A DNA stretch of 43,233 nt from CAVQGZ01 sp964400785. Its GTDB lineage: Bacteria; Actinomycetota; Actinomycetes; Jiangellales; Jiangellaceae. How positions within the stretch are numbered: the stretch's first letter is position 1; the number at the start of each line of letters is the position of its first letter. The stretch is taken from assembly GCA_964400785.1 (NCBI GenBank), contig CAYNWB010000019.1, positions 1 through 43,233 on the forward strand, in the 5' to 3' direction. Below are positions 1-7,713 of the stretch, piece by piece. Below the pieces are notes generated by a model. That model searched no databases. It was not told where the DNA came from and was given only the letters and a program-made list of their open reading frames with translations. Both the position numbers and the translations under genes were made by a program.

Positions 1-865
1 CGCGTCTCCAGTGGGGGAACCGCGGCACGTGAGCGAGGGTTCGCCCGGCGACCCGCAGCACCGGGCCCCCGGGAAGACCCGGCACCGACTCCACGATGGG
101 GGCGAGCCTGAGCAGCCCCGGCAGGTCGTGCACCCGCAGATGACCACGAGTGATCGCCACCACCGGGTTGATGCGCCCCGCCGACAGGTCGAGCAGCGCG
201 GCCACGTCGCCCTCGACGGCCGTCCCGCTCGGTTGCTCGACTCCGAGCCGCTCCACGGTCCAGCCCGCGGCCTCGGCGGCGAACGCCCAGCCGCCCACCG
301 GTGAGTGCAGGGCAGCCCGGCCGTGCACCCCCACACGGGCCGCGAGCGCCCCGGTGACCTCGGCCAACGCACCCAGCCCCGTCAGCAGCAGCTCGTCGGA
401 CGGCGGACCCGCCCCTGCCGGGGCCAGGTCGAGGGAGTGGACGGCGAGCTCGTAGGTGCCCCCCAGCAGCACCGACAGCACCGGCAGCGGCCCCACGACC
501 GAGCCGGTCAGGGCGCTGTCCAGCGACTCGTCCGACTCGGCGAAGTACGCCGCGGCGTTGTCGCGGGCCAGCACCAGCGCGCCGACGACCTCGTCGCGTG
601 ACGCCGCGTGGTAGGTCTCGACCAGCCGGGCGTTGATCTCGTCGCTGTCGGGCAGACGGTCGAGCCGCTGCTCGCGAGCCGAGGCCAGCACGCCCGCGAG
701 GGCGTCGTGCTCGGGCCAGGCCCCGAGGTGCACGCACACCTCGTGCACGCGCCACCCCGGCAGCCGGGAGGGGGCCTGCAGGTCGACCTGGTCGACGAGG
801 GACAAGAAGTCGTCCCAGGCGCGCAGCACCATGGGCGCCACGACGGCGCGTCCGGCGTCGGTCAT
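1..865 (-). CDS. Maleylpyruvate isomerase family mycothiol-dependent enzyme (3' end off the window)
   Basis: An open frame runs from 865 leftward off the window edge with no stop. The N-terminal half looks like a DinB/MDMPI four-helix bundle: a PGWRVHEVCVHLG motif lies near residue 36-48, and an ExxxH motif (E139, H143) lies in YELAVHSLD. Together with H46 these match the three zinc ligands of the mycothiol-dependent maleylpyruvate isomerase family. The remaining visible part (from about residue 150) fits the variable SCP2-like C-terminal domain. Family members are zinc enzymes using mycothiol as cofactor; the substrate here is unknown. An in-frame GTG at 874 is an alternative start. It is divergent from the toxin-antitoxin pair. 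Frames on the plus strand here are shadows. Confidence 0.82.
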   Translation of the reverse strand, partial: MTDAGRAVVAPMVLRAWDDFLSLVDQVDLQAPSRLPGWRVHEVCVHLGAWPEHDALAGVLASAREQRLDRLPDSDEINARLVETYHAASRDEVVGALVLARDNAAAYFAESDESLDSALTGSVVGPLPVLSVLLGGTYELAVHSLDLAPAGAGPPSDELLLTGLGALAEVTGALAARVGVHGRAALHSPVGGWAFAAEAAGWTVERLGVEQPSGTAVEGDVAALLDLSAGRINPVVAITRGHLRVHDLPGLLRLAPIVESVPGLPGGPVLRVAGRTLAHVPRFPHWRR

Positions 866-917
866 CCCCTGCACGTGGCACAGCCTGCCGGACGGCACGG
901 GCTGCGACACTGCTGCC

Positions 918-1298
918 ATGGCTCACGCCGACCCCCGTGCCGCCGCCGCCGAGGCGACCCTTCGTGCCTCGGGTGCCTCCTTCGCGTTCGTCCATGGCAG
1001 CCAGGCCCACGGGCAGGCCCGACCGGACTCCGACCTCGACATCGCAGCCTGGTGGGGTCACAGCCCACCACAGGCCTACGACGTCGACCTGCCCGCGGGC
1101 GTCGACCTGGTTGTGCTCGACCGAGCGCCACTCGAGATCGCTGGACGCGTCGCGGTCGACGGGGTGCTGCTGTTCGAGACCGACCCATCGACCCGCATCG
1201 GTTGGCAGGCCATGACGCGCAAGATCTACTTCGACGAGCAGCCGCGTTTGCAGCGGTCGCACCGAGAGTTTCTCGAGGCGGTGCGTGATGGTCGATGA
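918..1298 (+). CDS. mntA: MntA-type antitoxin nucleotidyltransferase (type VII TA)
   Basis: This 126-aa minimal nucleotidyltransferase carries the motif GS-X10-DXD at G27-S28...D39-L-D41 (GSQAHGQARPDSDLD), the hallmark of MNT antitoxins. In the studied MntA-HepT systems MntA transfers AMP groups to a tyrosine of the HEPN toxin and neutralises it. The ATG at 918 is preceded by GACACT 6 nt upstream, a -10-like box that would give a leaderless mRNA; no Shine-Dalgarno is visible. Longer frames starting at 608 and 633 run antisense to the upstream gene and are not real. The 3' end overlaps the HEPN partner by 11 nt, so the two are probably translationally coupled. Confidence 0.85.
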   Translation: MAHADPRAAAAEATLRASGASFAFVHGSQAHGQARPDSDLDIAAWWGHSPPQAYDVDLPAGVDLVVLDRAPLEIAGRVAVDGVLLFETDPSTRIGWQAMTRKIYFDEQPRLQRSHREFLEAVRDGR

Positions 1299-1722
1299 GG
1301 TACGGGTGTCTCGCTTGCTGCGTTCGGTGACCGACGACCTGTCTGCCTTGGCGCGAGAGGCGTCCGCCTCGACGACGAGACGGGCAGACCCGCTGTGGCT
1401 GAGCGGGGTCAAGTACCTCTTCGTCACCGCCATCGAGGCGTGCGTGGACGTCGCCCAGCACGTCTGCGCGACGCAGGGATGGGGTCCACCGAAGAACAAC
1501 GCCGACGCTGTGGCGCTGCTCGGACGCCACGGAGTGCTGGAGCCAGATCTGGCCACGACCATGCGGGCAGCCGTCGGGTTTCGCAACGTGCTGGTGCACG
1601 ACTACGTCGACGTGGACGACGCCGTCGTCGTCGCGCGTCTGGCCGACCTGAGCGACCTGAGCGGGTTCGTCGCAGCAGTGGCCGCCTGGCTCGAGCGCAG
1701 CGGCTCGTCACCGAGCCACTAG
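1288..1722 (+). CDS. hepT: HepT-type HEPN toxin (DUF86), RX4HXY RNase family
   Basis: This 144-aa alpha-helical protein has the motif RNVLVHDY (R99-X4-H104-X-Y106 from this ATG), an exact RX4HXY signature. In characterised HepT toxins the Arg and His form the RNase site and the Tyr is the residue AMPylated by MntA. All three are present, so the toxin looks intact. It overlaps mntA by 11 nt. GTG at 1285 directly precedes ATG at 1288 and would add one residue. The family and pairing are well established; the RNA target and host role here are unknown. Confidence 0.85.
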   Translation: MVDEVRVSRLLRSVTDDLSALAREASASTTRRADPLWLSGVKYLFVTAIEACVDVAQHVCATQGWGPPKNNADAVALLGRHGVLEPDLATTMRAAVGFRNVLVHDYVDVDDAVVVARLADLSDLSGFVAAVAAWLERSGSSPSH

Positions 1723-1746
1723 ACGCAGCCACCGGTGGCGTGGGCG

Positions 1747-2478
1747 TCAGCGCAGGCGCACCAGATCGGTGGTGGCGAACGGGGTGGCCGGGTCGACGCC
1801 CACCCTGGTGTAGACCCACGCCGGCACCGAGATGTCGGCCAGGCTCAGTGCGCCCACGTACTCAGCGGCGGCGGCGGCGAGCAGGCCAGGCTTGGGCAGC
1901 GCCAGGGTGACGGTGTGGCTGGCGCGCACAGCCGCACCCGGTGCGAGGCCGGTGTCGGGGTCGAGCCCGGACGGCACGTCGAGGCTGACCACCGGCAGTC
2001 CCCGGTCGCGCGCTCGGTGCGCCGCCTCGACCAGCCGCAGCGCCACCCCGGTCGGATGCCCCGCCAGGCTGTAGCCGATCACGGCGTCGACGACGGCGTC
2101 CATGCCGTCGAAGTCGGCCTCCCCCGGGGGGCCGAGGCGGTGGTGCACGCCGCTGGCCGTCGCGGCCGTCATCTGCTGGGGCGCGACACCGGTCAGGTGC
2201 TCGGGGGGGTGGGTCGTCCACACCGTGACGGTCGCTCCCCAGCACGCAAGGCGTCGGGCGGCGACCAGGCCACCGCCGCCGTTGCCGCCCGAGCCGGCCA
2301 GCACCGCGACGTGACGGCGGTCGGCGGTGCCGCCGATCTCGGCCCGGACGACCGTGGCCAGAGCGCGCCCGGCGTTCTCCATCATCTGCACCAGCGAGAT
2401 GCCGGCCTCGTCGATCATCAGCCGGTCGACCTCGCGCATCTGGGCGACCGTGACGGTCGGGACGATGCTGCCAGCCAT
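1747..2478 (-). CDS. nnrE: NAD(P)H-hydrate epimerase (YjeF N-terminal domain)
   Basis: This 243-aa protein matches the stand-alone YjeF N-terminal fold. It opens with the typical MREVDRLMIDEAG helix, followed by LVQMMENAGRA, a glycine-rich GSGGNGGGGL loop, a D-A-V-I-GY segment and LDVPSGLDPDTG. These are the usual YjeF_N landmarks. The enzyme epimerises damaged R-NAD(P)HX so that the dehydratase can repair it. The ADP/ATP-dependent dehydratase domain often fused to it is absent from this protein and from the window. Its start is a normal ATG. It ends 24 bp from the convergent hepT, and the next gene on its strand, the Cys-less ArsC-like protein, starts upstream at 3186. Confidence 0.85.
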   Translation of the reverse strand: MAGSIVPTVTVAQMREVDRLMIDEAGISLVQMMENAGRALATVVRAEIGGTADRRHVAVLAGSGGNGGGGLVAARRLACWGATVTVWTTHPPEHLTGVAPQQMTAATASGVHHRLGPPGEADFDGMDAVVDAVIGYSLAGHPTGVALRLVEAAHRARDRGLPVVSLDVPSGLDPDTGLAPGAAVRASHTVTLALPKPGLLAAAAAEYVGALSLADISVPAWVYTRVGVDPATPFATTDLVRLR

Positions 2479-2538
2479 GAGCCCAGCACACCACGAATCT
2501 GGGCACCGCGGTCGACGGACGCGGCGACCCGACGGGGC

Positions 2539-3186
2539 TCAGCCGCGCGGTTGGATCCCCAGGCGGTTCGCCAGGTCGTCGACTCGGGCCGCCAGGTCGT
2601 CGCGGATGGCTCTCATCTGCGCACTGCTGCGCTGCTCGGGTGCGTCGACGTCCCAGACCTCGTGAGTTGTCGCCTCCGGCACCGGGACGTCCGCACCACC
2701 AGGGAACGTCACGACCACGTCGGCAGCCTCGAGCATCTGCTCCGTGAAGGGCTTCGGGAACGAGTCGGTGGTTGCGATGCCCACCTCCTCCATGACCGAG
2801 CGCACGGCGCCGTCCAGAGCAGCGTTCGGGTCGGTACCTGCCGACAGCGCAATGCCCGCATCGCCGACACGGCGCATGAACAGCGCCTTGGCCATGCGGC
2901 CCCGTCCCGAGTCGTGCGTGTCGACGAACAGCACCGCAGGCAGCCCGTCCTTCTCACCCCGCATGCGCGCCACCGCCCACAGCTGCGCGCGGGCGAACCG
3001 CTCGGCCAGCAGCGGCACGTGCACCTTCACCCGGGCGTGGGCCTCCATGTGGTCCCAGCTCGCGTCGAGCACGCTGTCGATGGTCTGCTCGTCCAAGCGG
3101 TCGGAGAACTCGCCGAGCAGTCGGTTGCGAGAGGCGCGCACAGCGACCTGCTCGTCGAGGGGCATGGATTGCAGGTCACGGAGCAC
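2539..3186 (-). CDS. Cysteine-free arsenate reductase/LMW phosphatase-like protein with three-helix N-domain
   Basis: Residues 9-75 resemble the three-helix dimerisation domain found before actinobacterial arsenate-mycothiol transferases; residues 82-215 resemble the low-molecular-weight phosphatase/ArsC fold. The expected P-loop C-X5-R is present as DTHDSGR, with Asp at position 89 in place of the nucleophilic Cys and Arg95 kept. The loop that normally carries the next cysteines reads TFPGGADVP, and the whole 215-aa protein contains no cysteine. It therefore cannot use thiol chemistry and is a likely pseudoenzyme or has a new role. The GTG at 3186 was chosen because GGAGG lies 5 nt upstream; an ATG at 3165 is the alternative. 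Confidence 0.75.
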   Translation of the reverse strand: MLRDLQSMPLDEQVAVRASRNRLLGEFSDRLDEQTIDSVLDASWDHMEAHARVKVHVPLLAERFARAQLWAVARMRGEKDGLPAVLFVDTHDSGRGRMAKALFMRRVGDAGIALSAGTDPNAALDGAVRSVMEEVGIATTDSFPKPFTEQMLEAADVVVTFPGGADVPVPEATTHEVWDVDAPEQRSSAQMRAIRDDLAARVDDLANRLGIQPRG

Positions 3187-3280
3187 GGCAACCTCCAGCG
3201 TCGCACGGTCCCTACCCCACGACAACGGTAGCGCCGACAGCCACGCCCGGAGGCGACTTCGGTACACACCACCGGACGCC

Positions 3281-3733
3281 TCAGAGATCGCGGACGAGCT
3301 CGACGAACCGTCGCCCTGCTGGGCCGTCGAAACGGCGCACCTCGTCCAACCCCGCCTTCGCGCACAGGCGCAGGGATCGCTCGTTGAACGCCGCCACCGC
3401 GGTTCGCATGCGTCGGGCCCCGAGGCCGGCGGCGAGCTGCCGCACCTGTGCGAGCAGTGACGAGGCGACACCGGACGACACCGCGTCGGGCCGCACACCC
3501 ATGCCGACGTCGAGGGTTCCCTGCTCGAGCTGCTGACCGGGCACCCTGGCCTCGGCGCCGAGGCACACGAAGGCCACCGGACCGTCGTCGTCATCGAGCA
3601 CGTAGTAGCCGTTGCCCTCGGCATCAGGCGGGTCGATGCCGTCCGGATCGACTGCGTCGTAGATGTCGTACGGCGGCTCGTAGCGCCAGCGCGCGATCTG
3701 CGTCGCGTCCGCCGTCGTCAGGGGGCGCAGCAT
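3281..3733 (-). CDS. GNAT family N-acetyltransferase
   Basis: A 150-aa GNAT-fold protein. It begins with LRPLTTADATQIARW (the usual first strand and helix), has VAFVCLG in strand 4, the acetyl-CoA-binding stretch VGMGVRPDAVSSGVASSLL, and AAFNERSLRLCAKAGLDEV typical of the C-terminal part. The substrate cannot be told. The ATG shares its A with the TGA stop of the upstream flavoprotein gene, so the two are translationally coupled; a GTG three bases earlier is also possible. Domain assignment is secure, function is not. Confidence 0.75.
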   Translation of the reverse strand: MLRPLTTADATQIARWRYEPPYDIYDAVDPDGIDPPDAEGNGYYVLDDDDGPVAFVCLGAEARVPGQQLEQGTLDVGMGVRPDAVSSGVASSLLAQVRQLAAGLGARRMRTAVAAFNERSLRLCAKAGLDEVRRFDGPAGRRFVELVRDL

Positions 3734-4944
3734 CACACCTGGGCGACGCTGTCGAGGTGGTAGCGAATCTGCAGCGCGGCCGCAGCGCCCTCCCCGACGG
3801 CCGAGGCGAGCTGCTTGGTCGACCCGGCCCGGACGTCACCCGCTGCGAAGATGCCCGGCACGGACGTGGCGAAGGTGCGGTCGGTCGTCACAAACCCTCG
3901 CTCGTCGGTGTCGAGCGTGCCCGCCAGCCACCCGGTGTTGGGGTCGAGGCCGACGAACACGAACGCCCCCGAGGCCTCGTGGGCGCGCTCCTCACCGCTG
4001 GCGCGATCGCGCAGGCGCACGCCCGCGAACCCACCTGACTCGGCAGCCTCGAACGCGACCACCTCGGTGCCCGTGAGCACCGTCATCGAGGGATGCGCGA
4101 GCACCTTGTCCTGCAGCAGGCGGCTGGCCTTGAGCTCGTCGGCGTACTCGACGACGGTGACGTGGTCGGCGAACTGGGTGAGAAAGAGCCCCTCCTCGAG
4201 ACCACTGTTGCCGCCGCCGACGACCAGCACCTCGTCCGCCCCGGCGTAGAAGGGCCCGTCACAGGTGGCGCAGAAGTGGATGCCGGCGCCGATCAGGTCG
4301 TCCTCACCGGCCGCGCCCGTGCGGCGGTATGTCGACCCGGTGGCGACGAGCACCGCGCCGGCATCGAGGGTCTGGCCCGTGGCCAGGCTCACCCGTACCG
4401 ACCCGCCCGCGGGAGTCACCGCGTCGACGTCGACGGCCTGCAGCAGCTCGACGCCGTAGCGCCGAGCCTGGGCCACCATGCGGTCGGCGAGCTCGGCCCC
4501 ACCGACCCCCTCGGGGAACCCGGGGTAGTTGTCGAGCCGCTCGGTCACTCCGGCCTGGCCGCCGAGCGCCGAGCGGTCCACGACCAGGGTGCGCAGGTTC
4601 TCCCGGGCCGTGTAGATGGCGGCGGTCAACCCGGTCGGCCCGCCTCCGACGATCACCACGTCGTAGGTGTCGGCAGCCGCCTGCCGGGGCAGCCCGAGAG
4701 CATCGGCGAGCTCGGCGTTGCTCGGCTCGGCGACGTGGCTGCCGTCGGCGAACACGATCGTCGGGATGATGCGCTTGCCGTCGTTTCGCCGCTCGACCTC
4801 GGCGGTCGCCTCGGGCGTCTTCTCGAGGTCGACGTAGGTGAAGGGCACGCGCTGCTCGCTGAGAAACCTCTTCGACCGGCGGCAGTCGGGGCACCAGTCG
4901 GCCCCGTAGAGGACGACGGACTCAGAACCCTGCGGTGCAGTCAT
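3733..4944 (-). CDS. Glutaredoxin-thioredoxin reductase fusion flavoprotein
   Basis: Residues 8-85 form a glutaredoxin/mycoredoxin-like domain with active site C18-P-D-C21 and the cis-proline segment RIIPTIVF. Residues 93-403 form a thioredoxin reductase: FAD-binding VVIVGGGPTG, redox-active FCATCDGPFY, NADPH-binding VVGGGNSG, and the C-terminal FAD motif GIFAAGDVR. The TrxR disulfide (CATC) could pass electrons from NADPH to the fused CPDC redoxin, giving a self-contained disulfide or mycothiol-disulfide reductase. That electron path is an inference. The ATG is followed immediately by MTAPQ; the downstream GNAT is coupled by one-base overlap. Both active sites are intact. Confidence 0.88.
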   Translation of the reverse strand: MTAPQGSESVVLYGADWCPDCRRSKRFLSEQRVPFTYVDLEKTPEATAEVERRNDGKRIIPTIVFADGSHVAEPSNAELADALGLPRQAAADTYDVVIVGGGPTGLTAAIYTARENLRTLVVDRSALGGQAGVTERLDNYPGFPEGVGGAELADRMVAQARRYGVELLQAVDVDAVTPAGGSVRVSLATGQTLDAGAVLVATGSTYRRTGAAGEDDLIGAGIHFCATCDGPFYAGADEVLVVGGGNSGLEEGLFLTQFADHVTVVEYADELKASRLLQDKVLAHPSMTVLTGTEVVAFEAAESGGFAGVRLRDRASGEERAHEASGAFVFVGLDPNTGWLAGTLDTDERGFVTTDRTFATSVPGIFAAGDVRAGSTKQLASAVGEGAAAALQIRYHLDSVAQV

Positions 4945-4971
4945 GGCCGCGCAACCCCAGCCGCCGCCGCG

Positions 4972-5616
4972 TCATTCCACCGCCAGACCGTCCAGCGCCG
5001 TCGGCACCGGCGTCGTGCCGCTCACGAGGTCGAAGGCGCGGCGCGCGCTGGACGGAGCGCTCAGGCACGCCACAGCAACGGCAGCGACGTCGGCCCGTGG
5101 CACGGTGCCGCCGCGCAGACCCGCGCCGAGAAGCACCTGCCCGGTACCGATGTCGTTGGTCAGTCCCCCCGGTCGAACCACGGTCCACTCCAGCCCCGTG
5201 GACATGAGCGCAGTGTCCGACCGGTGCTTGGCGCGCAGGACGCCTTGCAGCAAGGGCGGACCGGACTCGGGACGGTCGGCGTACATCGACGACACCTGCA
5301 CCCACCTGTCGACGCCGGCGGAGTCGGCGGCCAGCACGGCACCGATGCACGCGTCACCGTCGATCTGTGCCGGGTCTTCGCCGAAGCCCGCGCCGGCCGT
5401 CCAGATCGCGGCGTCGCAGCCCTCGACGAGCGACTGCAGCTCGGTCGGCGCCAGCTGGGTCAGGTCGGCCAGCGTCGTCGACGCGCCCGCCTCGTGCAGC
5501 GCAGCCACCTGGTGCGGCGACCGGACGACACCGACCACGTCGTGGCCTGCACCCACCAGGCCGTCCACCACCAGGCGTCCGGTCTGACCTGCTGCTCCGA
5601 AGACAACGACGCGCAT
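4972..5616 (-). CDS. NAD(P)-binding atypical short-chain dehydrogenase/epimerase-like protein
   Basis: A 214-aa Rossmann protein starting MRVVVFGAAGQTG, the G-x-x-G-x-x-G dinucleotide motif of atypical SDRs. It also has WVQVSSMYADRP and WTVVRPGGL, as in the YwnB/NAD(P)H-binding subfamily. The classical YxxxK is not obvious, so it may be a sensor or a reductase of unknown substrate. The ATG has no Shine-Dalgarno, but TACGGT (5623-5628) lies 6 nt upstream, consistent with leaderless transcription. It is divergent from the pirin pair. Confidence 0.75.
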   Translation of the reverse strand: MRVVVFGAAGQTGRLVVDGLVGAGHDVVGVVRSPHQVAALHEAGASTTLADLTQLAPTELQSLVEGCDAAIWTAGAGFGEDPAQIDGDACIGAVLAADSAGVDRWVQVSSMYADRPESGPPLLQGVLRAKHRSDTALMSTGLEWTVVRPGGLTNDIGTGQVLLGAGLRGGTVPRADVAAVAVACLSAPSSARRAFDLVSGTTPVPTALDGLAVE

Positions 5617-5662
5617 ACCCAGACCGTAGCGCTGCCGTGCCGGGGCAGGAATGGCGCCGCCC

Positions 5663-5690
5663 TTGCTTTTGTTGACGAAGCAACTACTCT
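5663..5690 (+). promoter_or_regulatory. Putative pirin promoter with embedded MarR-like dyad
   Basis: TTGCTT (5663-5668) and TACTCT (5685-5690) are 16 nt apart and could be -35 and -10 boxes for the pirin operon. The spacer holds GTTG-ACGAAG-CAAC (5671-5684), an interrupted palindrome in the usual repressor position, and TTGCTT is also mirrored by AAGCAA (5678-5683). The layout resembles MarR/TetR-type repression, but the cognate regulator is unknown. Confidence 0.4.
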
Positions 5691-5711
5691 GCTGCTGACA
5701 AGGAGGACACC

Positions 5712-6692
5712 ATGCCCGCCATCACCGTCGATGACGTCCTGTCGGTCCCGTCCGTCTCGGTTGCCACACCGGCTGCCGCTACCGACCGTGGCCTGCTCTC
5801 GCTGACGACCGCCCCCAGCGGCTACGAGGGTGAGGGCTTTCCCGTCCGCCGAGCCTTCGCCGGCGTCGACCTGCGTCTGCTCGACCCGTTCATCCACATG
5901 GACCAGATGGGCGAGGTCGAGTACGCGCCGGGCGAGCCCAAGGGCACCCCGTGGCACCCCCACCGCGGGTTCGAGACGGTCACGTACATGCTGGACGGGC
6001 TGCTGCGCCACCAGGACAGCCACGGTGGTGGCGGCCTGATCGGCGACGGCGACACCCAGTGGATGACCGCGGGCAGCGGCCTGCTGCACATCGAGACGCC
6101 GCCGGAGCACGTCGTGATGAGCGGCGGGCTCTTCCACGGCTTCCAGCTCTGGGTCAACCTGCCTCGGGCCAAGAAGTGGTCGCCCCCGCGCTACCAGGAC
6201 ATCAAGGCCGGCAACGTGGCGCTCGTCCGGTCACCCGACGGCGGGGCGCTCGTGCGTGTGATCGCCGGCCAGGTCGGTGAGCACGTGGGCCCGGGCAGCA
6301 CCCACACCCCGATCACGCTCGTGCACGCCACCCTGTCGCCGGGGGCGGAGCTCCGCCTGCCCTGGCGTCCCGACTTCAACGCCCTCGTCTACGCCCTCGC
6401 CGGCAGCGGGACGGTGAGCGCGGCAGGCCGACCGATCCACATGGGCCAGCTGGCCGTGCTCGGTGCCGGAGACACCGTGACGGTGCGCGCCAACGCGACC
6501 CAGGAGTCGCGCAGCCCCACGCTCGACGTGCTCGTGCTCGGCGGGGAGCCCATCCGCGAGCCCGTGGCCGCCTACGGCCCCTTCGTCATGAACACCCGCG
6601 CTGAGCTCATCGAGGCGTTCGAGGACTACCAGGCCGGCAAGCTCGGCACGATCCCGGCCGAGCCCCACCCCGGGCACGACGTGCTGCGGTAG
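5712..6692 (+). CDS. Pirin family protein
   Basis: A 326-aa bicupin. The pirin iron site is complete: two His in HPHRGFETVTY and the His/Glu pair in LLHIETPP, matching the His-His-His-Glu set of known pirins. A second cupin follows from about residue 190. Pirins are iron proteins with reported quercetinase or regulatory activity; nothing here fixes a substrate. AAGGAGG sits 6 nt before the ATG. The second pirin starts 9 nt downstream, so the pair forms an operon. Confidence 0.88.
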   Translation: MPAITVDDVLSVPSVSVATPAAATDRGLLSLTTAPSGYEGEGFPVRRAFAGVDLRLLDPFIHMDQMGEVEYAPGEPKGTPWHPHRGFETVTYMLDGLLRHQDSHGGGGLIGDGDTQWMTAGSGLLHIETPPEHVVMSGGLFHGFQLWVNLPRAKKWSPPRYQDIKAGNVALVRSPDGGALVRVIAGQVGEHVGPGSTHTPITLVHATLSPGAELRLPWRPDFNALVYALAGSGTVSAAGRPIHMGQLAVLGAGDTVTVRANATQESRSPTLDVLVLGGEPIREPVAAYGPFVMNTRAELIEAFEDYQAGKLGTIPAEPHPGHDVLR

Positions 6693-6701
6693 GCAGCGCC
6701 G

Positions 6702-7682
6702 ATGAGCAACCTGGAGCGGCGCCCGACCGAGACTGCCTGTGGTGGGGTCGACGTGGCCTCCGAGCCGGAGCTGCTCGCTGCGCGGGAGGTTCCGCTCGGT
6801 GGCCCGCGGGCGATGACGGTACGGCGCACCCTGCCGCACCGCGAGCGGCGGATGGTCGGGGCCTGGTGCTTCGTCGACCACTACGGACCGCACGACCTGA
6901 CGTCGACGAGCGGCATGGACGTGCCGCCGCACCCCCACACGGGCCTGCAGACGGTGTCGTGGCTGCTCGAGGGCGAGGTGCTGCACCACGACTCGCTGGG
7001 CAGCGCGCAGATGATCACGCCGGGTCAGCTGAACCTCATGACCGCCGGACGGGGCATCGCGCACTCCGAGCAGACGCCGGACCCTGCCCAGCGGACGACT
7101 CAGGGCCTGTCCGGGGTGCAGCTGTGGGTGGCGCTGCCGGCAGCGTCCCGCGACGTGGCGCCGACGTTCGAGCACCATGCCGAGCTGCCCGTGCTGGCAT
7201 CAGGCGGCGGGCATGCTCGCGTGGTCATGGGCTCGGTGGACGGCGTCACCTCGCCAGCAGTGACCTACTCGCCTCTCGTGGGTGCCGAGGTGTCGCTGCC
7301 TCCGGGCGGGTCGACGCTGCTGCCGCTGGAGCCGTCCTTCGAGCATGCGGTGCTCGCGATGGACGCCGACGTCGACGTGGCCGGGCGTCCGGTTCGATGG
7401 GGTGAGCTGCTGTACCTGCCGCCGGGCGCCCGCGACCTTCAGATCTCGGCTGACCGCGGCGCACGGGTGCTGCTGATCGGGGGCGAGCCCTTCGACGAGC
7501 ACATCGTCATGTGGTGGAACTTCGTGGGCACCGACCACGACGCCATCGCCGAGGCCCGCGAGCAGTGGCAGGCCCAGCACGAGCGCTTCGGCTCCGTGGA
7601 CGGCTACGACGGCGGATGGCTGAACGCCCCCGCGCTGCCGAACTCGCGGCTCAAGGCCCGCGGGCGCACCCGCTCCACGTGA
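6702..7682 (+). CDS. Second pirin family protein
   Basis: Also 326 aa, but only distantly similar to the preceding gene. It keeps the metal set as HPHTGLQTVSW and GIAHSEQTP. The tail contains a conserved-looking MWWNFVGTDHDAIAEAREQW segment typical of the pirin C-terminal cupin. The 9-nt gap to the previous stop and the lack of its own promoter argue for co-transcription. Same length with divergent sequence suggests an old duplication or two specialised paralogues. Confidence 0.87.
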   Translation: MSNLERRPTETACGGVDVASEPELLAAREVPLGGPRAMTVRRTLPHRERRMVGAWCFVDHYGPHDLTSTSGMDVPPHPHTGLQTVSWLLEGEVLHHDSLGSAQMITPGQLNLMTAGRGIAHSEQTPDPAQRTTQGLSGVQLWVALPAASRDVAPTFEHHAELPVLASGGGHARVVMGSVDGVTSPAVTYSPLVGAEVSLPPGGSTLLPLEPSFEHAVLAMDADVDVAGRPVRWGELLYLPPGARDLQISADRGARVLLIGGEPFDEHIVMWWNFVGTDHDAIAEAREQWQAQHERFGSVDGYDGGWLNAPALPNSRLKARGRTRST

Positions 7683-7688
7683 GGGTCA

Positions 7689-7704
7689 ATACCCCCTGGG
7701 GTAT
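7689..7704 (+). promoter_or_regulatory. CsoR/CstR-type operator overlapping a leaderless promoter
   Basis: ATACCCC-CT-GGGGTAT is a perfect 7-bp inverted repeat of the kind bound by CsoR-family repressors: copper-sensing CsoR, or persulfide-sensing CstR. TATTCT (7702-7707) overlaps its right arm and lies 6 nt before the ATG at 7714, fitting a -10 box for a leaderless mRNA that repressor binding would block. No CsoR-family gene is in the window. Confidence 0.65.
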
Positions 7705-7713
7705 TCTGGTGCG

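Noticed and set aside
11..917. Several plus-strand open frames (from 11, 150, 305, 608 and 633)
   Set aside because: The minus strand holds a long open frame running off the window with clear MDMPI zinc-ligand motifs; the plus frames are its shadows.
1735..3231. Long plus-strand frame of 498 codons
   Set aside because: It is antisense to the NAD(P)H-hydrate epimerase and the ArsC-like gene, which have family motifs; it has none.
4093..5805. Long plus-strand frame of 570 codons
   Set aside because: Antisense to the fused thioredoxin reductase and SDR genes; a high-GC artefact.
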